From Prinia subflava (taxonomy: Eukaryota > Chordata > Aves > Passeriformes > Cisticolidae), in the NCBI RefSeq assembly GCF_021018805.1, contig NC_086250.1:68397322-68461321 (forward strand): a stretch of 64,000 bases of DNA, in the 5' to 3' direction. Numbering within the stretch: the stretch's first letter is position 1; the number at the start of each line of letters is the position of its first letter. The notes beneath the pieces are model-generated. The model searched no databases, was not told the origin of the DNA, and saw nothing but the letters and a program-made list of their open reading frames with translations. A program made the translations under genes and the position numbers. Below are positions 25,311 through 35,163 of this stretch, piece by piece.

Positions 25311-27279
25311 CGTAATCAAACTGCATCCTCGTCAGCACTGATTAGTCCAGAGAGTTGGGGACTTGCGAGTAAATGCGTGTCACCACTTGGCTAAGGAGGA
25401 CAAGATAAAGATGGTTTTGAACAGCGAGTGGCGGAGTGTTAGAAAGGCAGTGTAGCAAAGCTCTCACACGCAGCATTTGGGTTCAAGGCTGTTTGTGTTA
25501 GGAAGAGAGGCTCCCTGAGTTCATGGCAATTTAGCCTCAATATTAATTTGCATGCATGACACATGATCCCTTGAAATCATGCCGTCTCCACAATTACTTA
25601 GACCAGGAGCAAAGCAAGGTTTGGTTAATACAAGGAAGCACATCACATCACGACCACTGATGATACAGGAGATAAAGTTTTTTTTTCCTTCAAGAGATTA
25701 CTTAGTCACCCCTCCCCCCAAAAAAATGCATGAGGAACCAGCACCAACCCTACAAGGTGTGCACTTAACAACTCCATTATCAAACTTCTGTATTTCAAGA
25801 TCCAGTTAGCAGCTGACATTCCTCTAGACTAATTTTTGTATCTTTGGACACACATTAAGCTCTGCATCTAATGACCAATGACTGAGTTTCAGGCTGTGTT
25901 AAAATATATTATGGATGCTTCATGGAGAGAAGGAGTATGAAGAGAGCAATGCAAAAGAAAGAATATGACGTGGTACTCCCCCACCTCGAGGGGCAGATTG
26001 GAGATAAAGTTATATAAGCTTAAGTGACAACAGGGCATCATCAGCCACAGTTAATAATGCCTTTGAGCTTGGAGATATTTGTTAGCAGGATCTTTTCTGA
26101 CTGCCTAGGACAGCAGGTAGAAAGTCTAATCAAAGCTGAGATAATGAAAACAAGGGGAAATTTGGCTGTGGCAGGTCCCTACAGAGGGCTGCAGAGCAAG
26201 GAGATACCAATGTTCAGCTGCTACTTCGTATCCCAATGGTCAAACCTCTGCGATTTTTCTGCAAAACAGGCGAAACTGACAGCACTTTCCCAAAACTGAC
26301 TAATGCCAACAAAACCCGAGATTCTACAATGGGAAGAGCAAAACACAGCACAGAAGTTTTTCGAATTTAAGATCACAAATTTAAGACAAGAGGCAGTCAG
26401 AATTGGCACACTTCGATGTCCTTCAAAGACTGTAAAAATAGTGTAAGTCATCTGCACCCCCCTGACTCTTGCCCCTCTCCCACACACTCACTAAACCTCA
26501 GCTGTCTGAACAACTGGCCACCACTGAATATCTCCATGCAGAGCACTGCTGGTGCAAGGGAAAGCATTCCACCTCAGAGAAAGTTTGGTTGCCAGTAAAA
26601 AAGGCAATAAAAGTCTGAATAGCCTTAGATGGGGGCACAGTTTGCAACCTGATTTGTGCAAATTGCAGGTGACACTCTCTGCTGCACACACGGGTTTATT
26701 TACACTTGTAACTTAAGCGCTGCCTCAACCAGAACAGCTTCAGTGCAGAGCCAATGCCAAACCTCTCGCTTCATTCTAATGTAACTCAAACCTCGTTTGT
26801 CATCCTGATAAAAGAAGAAAAAGCAACAAAATAAAAGATATCCTGGATACTGTAAAATAATGCAGCACAGTCCTCACACTTCGTATCTTTCAGCAGATGG
26901 CTATTTCATCATTTCTACCTTTTATTTTTTCATACAAGGCTTAGGTTACCTGAAAATACCTGTCAATTGGCAGTGCCCAAGAGGATGATAATAGAAACTT
27001 TCAGACCGAGATTAACAGAGCAGAGCCGGGCTAGGGGAATACTTCTCCTTCTGAAATTCCAGCATTCAGCGCCTTCCAATACATCCCATCCCCACTTCTA
27101 CTGCACGTAAAACAACCATCCTCACCCTAATTAACACTCTCCGTACCAGGCAGCTGTCGGGGACGGTATGGGAGGGGGCGGGGGGGGGCGAAAAAAGCCA
27201 GATCCCTGCGTTCTGCCTGGTACTCCCAGTGGATGCTTAGTATTTCATCTGAATTTGAAAACTGCTGAAAATTTGCAAG
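25311..27279. other. CELF2 intron between CpG patch and island
   Basis: No gene. Unique sequence, with a G-rich run on the plus strand at 27170-27190 just outside the CpG island. Confidence 0.55.
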
Positions 27280-27426
27280 GGCATTTTTATTCTGCCGGGG
27301 AGGGGTGAGAAGACACGGGTGGGTCCGGGCTGGGTGCAGGGGACAGGTGTCTGTGCAGGGCTCCGCTGGGCACGGAGGGGAGAGAGCGCTCAGCTACGCG
27401 CGACCGCTGCGCGTTTCTCCACGTTG

Positions 27427-27446
27427 CATCATCATCATCATCATCA
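27427..27446. repeat. (CAT)n microsatellite in CpG island
   Basis: About 6.7 perfect copies of CAT on the plus strand, (ATG)n on the sense strand of CELF2. It lies about 270 bases downstream of the proximal donor, so it is intronic. Confidence 0.9.
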
Positions 27447-27714
27447 GCGGCAGCCGATAACCCCCCGCGCCCGCCGGCACCGACCTGCGGGACGCTGAAC
27501 ACCCCAGGAGGGGGCACGGCACGGAGACCACCAAGTGACTTGGGGAGGAGGGGGTGGCTGGGGGTAGGAGCCCCCCTTCTCCTCCCGCGGAAGGGCGGGC
27601 GGTGCGGAAGGAGCCGGCCGAAGCCCCGCGCCCCGCGGCGGGGGCTCGGTGCCGGGCGGAACCCGGAGCGGGGCGGGGTGGGGGAGACCCGGCGGCAGCC
27701 CCGCCGCCACTTAC

Positions 27715-27788
27715 ATTCTGTCAGAGACCAGCAAGCGACCGTCGACCATCATCTCCGGAAGGAAATCCAGCTTGAACGAAGAAGTCAT
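27715..27788 (-). CDS. CELF2: CELF2 proximal alternative first coding exon
   Basis: CELF2 is a three-RRM RNA-binding protein that binds UG-rich RNA and controls alternative splicing, translation and mRNA stability in nucleus and cytoplasm. On the minus strand an ATG at 27788 opens a frame reading MTSSFKLDFLPEMMV then DGRLLVSDR, 24 codons plus two bases. From memory this matches the MTSSF-type N terminus of vertebrate CELF2, with small changes near the end (D for E, S for P). The core FKLDFLPEMMV also occurs in one N terminus of the paralogue CELF1, suggesting the exon predates their duplication. The exon ends with GTAAGT (GT at 27714-27713). The leftover AT plus the first base of exon 2 would give Ile, as in the known DRINGT junction. 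The ATG has A at -3. The exon sits inside a CpG island. RRM exons are not in the window. I am sure of the identity; exact transcript ends are unknown. Confidence 0.95.
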
Positions 27789-30639
27789 GCTGGGCTCCGG
27801 GGGCGCCGCGGCGGTCGGCGGGAGGATGCGGCGGGGCGCGGCGGATCCCACAACTGCGCCGGGCGGCGGAGCGGCAGGCACAGGTGCGGAGGCCTCCCCG
27901 CGGCAGCCGCCAGCCCCGGCAGTTGTCACATTTCTCTCCCCCTCTCGGTTTTTTCCGCCAATCCCCTCCGAAATCGACTGCTGAGGCAACTGTCGGTGGA
28001 GCGCCAGGTGCTGAGCGGGGAGGCGGAGCCATCTCCCCGCTGCGGCTCCCCGTTAACCCCTGCGCCCCCGCCGCCCCGGGAGAGGCCTATTGCCGCCGCC
28101 GGGCCGGGGGCTGCCCGCCCGGGACTCCGCCGCTCCGCCCGGCCCCGCTCCGGGGGCGGCGGGACCCGCCCGCGGCCCCGCGGCGCTGCCCGGCCCCGCG
28201 GCCGTGCGGGGGGAGCCGAGCCCGGCCCCGGCCCCCGCAGCCCCGGGCGGGCGCTGCCCACGAGGGCTCCGCTGGGGCACGGCCGGAGCCGAGCTGGGGG
28301 CACTGGGAGGGTTTGGTCAGGTTGTGGGTGCAGGCTGTCTGCACGCTCAAACTCCTGCCATTGAGACCTTGGCAGTGTTTTAAATGCTCAGAGTGATGTT
28401 ACTGGCTGGAGAGAGACTGGTAGTAACTCTGTCCTCACTGATCGGAAAGAGGGATTTAAATAAGTTAATGACGGCAAATCCTTTCTCGTGGCTGTAACCT
28501 CCCAAAAAACCCGCTCCCAACCTCGCTGCTCTCAGAGTTGGCCACACACAGAAGTGTCACCTCTGAGACGCACACAAAATTCCACACATACAAATAGCTG
28601 GAGGCTCCCCCCCCATGCCACCGCCCCCTGAAAATCTGTATAAATTTTCCTTTCCATCTCCAAGACCTACTTGCTTCAACACAAAGCCGCTCCAGGCAAA
28701 AGAATATTAACATATTTACGAAGATTACTAGGTGATCTGAGCAGTCTAGACAGACAGAACGTTCCTCTCCATTGTGTGTGCTTCTCCATCTGAATCTCTC
28801 TCTAGGTTTTATAATTTGATTTGTTATGGATAGTCAACACTTGCAAAAAGTAACAAATGCAAATTAAAACCTACTATGCTTAAACTTTTAAAAGAGCAAT
28901 CTAATATAAAATTTAAATATACCCAAAAACTGTGTTATCAGTCAGGCCAACTTTTATTTAAATTTTGACCATCATTGTTTTGATAGGGAAAAAAAATACA
29001 GGACAGGCAAGTTTTTTAGAGTCCAGTTTATTGCACTAAGAGACTTCTCAATTTTAAACAGTTAAAAAGGAAGAAAAAACCCTCAGGCTGCTAAAATTTT
29101 TGCCTACTTTGCAAGTCTAAAGAAAGAAAAGGTTCACTTGGCCCTCAGCATAATCCCCGTAGGACAGCTGCAATCCTGAACAGATATCTATAGTGTTATT
29201 AATCTGCTCTGCTCTATATGTTCACATACTGTCCTCATCACCATGGCACCTAAACATCCACATAGAAAGAAAGGCACAAAAGCAAAGCTATGGCCCCTCT
29301 TTACTAAATTCATGGTGATTCCTTTACGCCACCCATCCATCACAGCGTAGGACTGACCATACAGTGGATAAAAAAAAATTAAGTGAAAAGTCCAAATGAA
29401 AGGAGAAACCAGCACAACTTTCTCCAGCTGGATGCAGCCACCTGGTTTTTGATCTGAGGCCTCCATGGTGGTTAATCCGGCCCAGAGCAGAGTTGGATTA
29501 ACTTTCAATTTCAAAATCTTGCCACTGCAGAAGGGACAGATTTTAGCTCAGAAGAAATACAGGCTGCTCAGTGAGGATGAAGATATTCTTCTAACTAAGA
29601 AGTCTCCACCCCCACTTCGCCCTGTGCAGCTGGATCTGCACCTCTTCATCCTGAGTTTTTTTGGTACATGCTAAATCTGAGGGACTTCAGTCTCACCAGC
29701 CTGTCACTGCTAAGGACCACAGTCACTGCTGCTGACTGAAAAGCAAATCCACGCTTCACACAGGATGCAAAGAGGGAGGAGGAGAGGATCACAAATAATT
29801 TTGCTTAAAATATGCATATGGAATAGAGAGATCTTTATAAATTTGCCCCATTATGCAAGGTGTAAGTGCTTAAAAATGCTTCATTAAAACGTATGTTCTT
29901 TTGAAATATTTATTTTCCTTTTAATTACATGTGAATTAGCTGGAAGAAGCTGTAGGGAAGCCCTCTTACTGACTTAAGCCTTCTCAGCAGTTTGTTAAAT
30001 TCTAGCCTCAAATCCCTTGAGGGAATAGTGGATTCAAAGCAGCTTTTAATCATACTATAAGGAGGGTGAAGTAGTATGTAAGTAGGTCATAGAGAAAGCA
30101 TTACAAGTGCATAGGTTATTGCTTTATTTAACAACTACAGTGTAACACACTTTTCAAAGCACATTTGCTTTTGCCATTTAAAAGTTAGAAACAGGAACAG
30201 GGTCAAATGCAAAAAAGAAACCCTCTCCATAAAAGATACTGAGATATGACTCAAGGAGAGCTTAGAGGGAAAAACTGCATTCGAATAATTTGGTTCTCAG
30301 ACATAAATTATGTAGTGTCTATGTATGAATTAACTCCCCATGGCAGAGGGTAAGTGGTAGGAAACAAAAAACCCTGAATGTTTCACGCACTGTTACAGGC
30401 TCAGCTCTGCTATTTGTAACATTAATGGCAGATTCTTGACCAGCACACGTGCGCAAAATAGCAGCTTTTGCTAAAAATTAAGGGAAAAGTGGAAGCTCTG
30501 ATGTGTTGCTACAGCACAGAGGGAAATGGGGAGCAAGAGTGGCAAGTGAAACTGCATTTATTTTCACAGCATAAATCAGACAATGGCTCTAAACACTGGC
30601 TTAGAGGAGCTGCATTATTGCTGCCCTCCAGTATTAAGC

Positions 30640-30890
30640 TTTTTCAACTGGTGGAGCATATGGCAATTTCGAGGGAGGAACCTAGAATTTGGAATCATCA
30701 ATTCTCGGGCTTTAATCCTATTCCAGCTACAAATGCTGCCTCCTATCCCTCCTCCCCTCATTTCAGAGGCCCAGACCTTGTTTGGCTCGTTTACTCTTTG
30801 TCCCTCAGTTTCTCCATCCCTCTGAGTGGGGCAGATGAAGCTGTTCCACCTCACCTTTGCAGATTAGTCACCGTTCAAGTGGCTTTTTAA
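30640..30890 (+). mobile_element. MIR-like SINE (old, diverged)
   Basis: A plus-strand segment follows the order of a tRNA-derived MIR/CORE-SINE. A degraded B-box-like region (GGGCTTTAATCCTATTCCAG) is followed by CCTCAGTTTCTCCATCCCTC, GTGGGGCAGATGAAGCTGTT and CCACCTCACC. The CTCAGTTTCTCCATC block with a downstream GGGG and CACCTCA is the best diagnostic. Divergence is high and the borders are approximate. Confidence 0.6.
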
Positions 30891-31289
30891 ACACAGAGCT
30901 ACATACAATTTCTCCAAACAATTCAACCTTTGAAAACTGCCCACCTCTTCAGAGAAAAAATCAAAACCAACCAAAAAAAAACCCCACACGAAGTTCAGCT
31001 GTAGAAGGCCAGGATTGAGCAGGGACTTGTCGTGTGTATGAGCTCACTCTGACATCACTGCCTGTGGCTTCATTCAGCGAGTGGCAAAGAGAGCAGACAC
31101 CCCCTTCCCTTCCAGATGCCAAAGCCAAATCCAGTGTGGAGCTCACATCATGTCCCCTCTTCAGACCCCCTCCTCAGCCTCTCCTTAATTCCCATTCTTT
31201 TAATCAATTTGCCCCCCAGTTTTGGGCCAAGGAAATGCTACCGTTGGAAGCACTTCAAGGGAAAGTTTCTGAATGACTTCACTCTCTCC

Positions 31290-31380
31290 CAAGCCTGCAA
31301 GGCAGTATGAAGAGAGTTCAAATCCTCTGCTTTATTCCCCCCTAAGCCAATGAACATGCTTGGGATTCAGCTTATCTCTG
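31290..31380 (+). mobile_element. Possible MIR/tRNA-SINE scrap
   Basis: GAGTTCAAATCCTCTGC at about 31313-31330 looks like a SINE B-box, and CTTGGGATTCAGCTTATCTC follows. There is no tRNA cloverleaf. This is a weak call. Confidence 0.3.
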
Positions 31381-32478
31381 GCATCAAAGCAAGTTTCTAA
31401 CAGAGGCAGCAGAAGCAGAGCTCAGCGACAGAGGTGTAAATTTGGAGTGGGCTCAAATGACTCCAGTGGAATCACTCAGGATCTTCCACTAATGCGAGGG
31501 AGAGCAGGAATCTGGTCCAGCTAGAGTTAGTGAATGCAAACCAGGTGGTTGCTATCTTTCACAAAGAAATAACCTTCCAGGCAAGCCACGAGCCTGGAAG
31601 TAATGGCGTGACCAGGAGCAGGCAGTGCAGCATTTTGTTGTGTGTGGTGGGATGTGAGCCTACCTGCCTATAAGGGAGGGAGCCCATCAGCCTAACTCTT
31701 AGTAGCAGACTTCTGGAGGGGCAGGAAAGGGAGGGGGCATGAAGAAAAAGCAAAGCAAAGCACACCAACACTTGGGCAGAACTACAGAACCGTGTAGAAA
31801 TCATTAACAAAGCAAAAAGTAATGGATTTCCTTGAATGGTAAAAAGTAGTGGATTCAATTCTACACCATTTTACCATTTGTGATTACCTGGAACAAAACT
31901 GTCTTTGTCAGTTATGTCTAATATTGGAATAACATTTTGAATTACAAAGCCTTAACCTTTCAGTAGGGATTTTGTATTTACAAAACCAAACACACAACAA
32001 CAGTCTTCCACTCATTCTGAGAAATAAAATAACTTGCGTATAACTGAGATCCTTTTAAAAAGAAAATGGAAATATTGGTTAAAGCTGGTCAATGAATTTT
32101 ACGTATTTAAAATAGTGCTTGTGAGGTTTCCTCCGCTTCCGTAGGCTACTGTAGCTCACCAGTAATCTTCAGAAATAAACGTCATTTAAAATTAGCCCAG
32201 TGAAAAGGTCCCTCAAATTAAGCATTTCTAGAGCTTTCACTTGAAGCGCATTGATATTATGTAAACTTGGTTGCTATAGTAAAACTTCCCACTCACTTCT
32301 CTTTTTTTTCTCCCTTCCTATTTTATACCAGTGATGAGGTGATTTCATCCCACTGTGGGTAAAGGGCCTTTGTTCCCTTTTGTGGGTAATAACTCAATTT
32401 TTCCGAAAACAATTAGGCAACATATCGTGGCACAGGGCAGATGCTACATGGAATGGAGGGGTTTTGGAAAGACCTTTA

Positions 32479-32523
32479 ATTTAGAGGAACACCCTCCTTT
32501 GTGAGGAGGGTGTTTCTCTAAAT
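32479..32523. repeat. 19-bp near-perfect inverted repeat (hairpin)
   Basis: The left arm ATTTAGAGGAACACCCTCC (32479-32497) and right arm GGAGGGTGTTTCTCTAAAT (32505-32523) pair over 19 positions with one mismatch (a G·T wobble in one transcript). The 7-base loop is TTTGTGA. It lies between the two CELF2 first exons. At 45 nucleotides it is shorter than most pre-miRNAs, and it has no visible transposon body. Confidence 0.9.
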
Positions 32524-35136
32524 ACCAATACCTAGGACACTCAATCATGATCCTCAGGTCCAATCCTGCATGGGGCTAGTGCTGGGCAGAAGGTGCCCAG
32601 TAACCTCTGCTCCAGCAGGGCTGTTCCTGGGCTCAGCACTACGTTTAGAGAATAGTGAAGTAAAGCAGTAACAAGCAAATTTTTGCATGACCAGGTCTTA
32701 CCATCCTGTTGTTTATTTGCAGTCCTGTTGAAGAGCATCACTGTTGATCCACCTTTGTGTTAGTGCCTTGTGCATATAGACACAAGACCCAGGCTTCAGT
32801 CAACCCAGTCTTATCTTGACTTGGTAACAGACAATGATGGTTTTTTAATTTTTCTTTTCCTTTTTTTTTTTTTTTAAATGGGCTACCTTGTCTTCTCACC
32901 TGCTAGCTATCAACAACCACTACCCAAAATGAAGAGAAACTGGGGTACTGCAAGCGCTGGGCAGACCTGATTTCCTACTAGAGAGCAGACATGTTATTTG
33001 TGGTAAAAAAAGACACCCTGGAAGAGGGAACTGAGTATTCTCAGATTTGGCTATTATATTATCTTCATGTGAAAACCTATGACTTAGGACAGGAGAAATC
33101 ATGCATCTGGTGCTCTTGTCTGTGTTGCTCCATCCTCACAATATGCAAAACCACCTCAAAGAGCAGAGGAAAAATCCCACTGTAACAAAAAACCTTTCCT
33201 GCCATCTACATCCACAGGAGGAAATACTGGAGACACAAAAATCTCTTTCATTTTATATAAATTTGACTTTTCTGGAGATTTTTGCCCATCTGGAGAGGCT
33301 GGTTATTGGGAGAGAGGCAGGACGAGGGAAGTAGGTGGTGAGGATGGCCTGGATCAGGAGGTGATGCTGGAGAGCATCTCCAAATCCAGAAGCCACGGGC
33401 AAAGGGTGTGAAGTTCTAATGTGGCATCAGCAAAGAAAGAATGTGGGTAAGGGACATCAAAAGAAACAAGAAGCCAAAAGGAGACTTATTTTTTAAAACA
33501 AAATGTAAAGACATCTGAGGGGTTTATTACAATATCTGCCTTTACCTACTGCACTCCACTTCTAACAGCAAGATCTACAAGAGCTTAACCTTCGTCCTCC
33601 ATTCTCATTCACTTCTACCAGGTGTTTTTCTTTCTTTTGCACTGCAAATGATTGGATTTCACTTTAAACTCAAATTGTGGCATCCTTAAGGTAGGAAATT
33701 TCACAGGTCTTCTTTTTCCATTTGTTCATGAAATGCCTAGCACACATGTCAATCCTCAAAAACAACAATCACCCTGAAAATATGCAAAGTAGCTATCTTT
33801 GTTTCCTAGACAGAAACCATTAAATATCAGACATGAAGGAAATAAGGAAAAGGCTCCTGCAGTAACTGTAAGGAATTTGGGTGTGCAGAAAACTGCACCA
33901 TGCCTGGGTTTAGTGGTTTGGATTTTCCCCCCTTAAATGAATGGTGTAAGAGTTGCCACATAAGCCAGATCAAAATGCCCACCTAGCGCATGACCCTGTC
34001 TCTGAAAAGGGGTGGAAAGAGAAAGAGCATGAATATGGCAAGTGATCCTTCATCCCTTCCAGCAGCTGGTGGCTGAGGGATTTCCTAGAGTCAAGAATGG
34101 CATCTGAACCAAGATGTTTAACAAGCTCAAGGCACCGATTCAGTTTTCCCACAAATTCTCTGTCTGAAAGGAATGTTGATGAAGTCACCTGTTTAATTTT
34201 CCCAGAAATACCTGTTAAATGTGCTGTTCTTAAAAATTTCAGAGATTTGGAGCTCAGTACAACAAAGAGGAATGTTGATTTCTGAACCAAAACATTTAAC
34301 CCAACCTAGTGTCTACCTTACAATGTTTTGCTTTGAAAGGTCACAATAATTCATCTGCAACTTTTAAAGAAAAACTCAACCCCTTGATACAAAAACTTTG
34401 TAAGGGACAAGTGCTGGAACCATGAGGTTCCTGGGGCAGGCATCTGGTTAGGCATTGTTTTGTGGGAAAGGCTCTTTAGGAAAAAAATTTGGTCACTTTG
34501 GATTGCTTTATTCAGGGGTGGGGGTTAACTGAGTTTAATGTATGTTCATCAGCCGTGCACAGACAAATCTCCATATGATTCATTGGAGCAGCACTGCAGA
34601 ACACCTGGTGTTGCCAATGCAGTTCTGTTAGTGTTTTGTTATTTTTAAAGGGAGTTACATAACTCTCTAATTAAAATTAAATGTGGGCTGAAATGATGCA
34701 GGCAAATTCTCAAGCTTAAGAGTGAGCTTCTTCCTCACAGTTTAGCAGAAGATAAATCTTTTTTAGGCAGAAGAGAAGGAAAATGAAATCAGGAGGTTGT
34801 ACTGTTGAATTTAGAATCTCGAAAATTTTAAGTTTTCTGATAGTTCCCTGTTTCTTTTCTAGAGGCCTTCAGTCCCTCAGATGCTAACCTGCAGCTTGCA
34901 GGGAGGGTAGGTGCAGGATTTGAATCTTAAATTCACTCTGTAGTGCAGCCATCCTATCATCCACAGGTATCTGCACGTGCAAGGTTCAGTTTCCAGATGA
35001 TCTGTGTTTGAGTACCCTCACTTTTCTCTCCTCTATTTGTAACTTCCCCTGTCCTCTCCGTGATTTTCTAGATTTTTTTTTCCCCTTCCTCAAACTCTCT
35101 GCTCTCTCTTCCTCCTGGTGACAGACTGTTGTCTGG

Positions 35137-35163
35137 CATCCTCAAGGGCTGCTCTTGAGGATG
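35137..35163. repeat. Perfect 10-bp inverted repeat (hairpin)
   Basis: CATCCTCAAG, a 7-base loop and CTTGAGGATG. It lies in a moderately GC-rich stretch (35110-35380) without a recognised gene. Confidence 0.85.

Larger units (their letters stand above)
27280..28310 (-). promoter_or_regulatory. CELF2: CpG island, proximal CELF2 promoter
   Basis: A sharply bounded stretch of very high GC and CpG density in otherwise AT-rich DNA. It holds many GC boxes, for example the GGGCGGGG-type runs near 27593 and 27671, and no obvious TATA box. It surrounds the MTSSF first exon, extending about 500 bases to each side, as expected for a broad CpG-island promoter firing on the minus strand. Transcription start and the 5' UTR (positions above 27788) cannot be fixed from sequence. 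Islands like this often fire in both directions, so a plus-strand noncoding transcript is possible but not shown. The edges are read by eye. Confidence 0.85.

Noticed and set aside
27789..27989. An upstream start at 27989 giving a 92-residue CELF2 first exon
   Set aside because: The codon is TTG, not ATG, and the known start is MTSSF. It is kept only as a low-level non-AUG hypothesis.
27540..28396. Several long open frames on both strands of the CpG island (up to 274 codons)
   Set aside because: High GC removes stop codons. The products are Arg/Pro/Gly/Ala-rich without domains, and the real coding part is the short CELF2 exon.
31313..31330. tRNA-like TTCAAATC T-loop
   Set aside because: The flanking bases do not form a T stem or acceptor stem; at most a SINE remnant.
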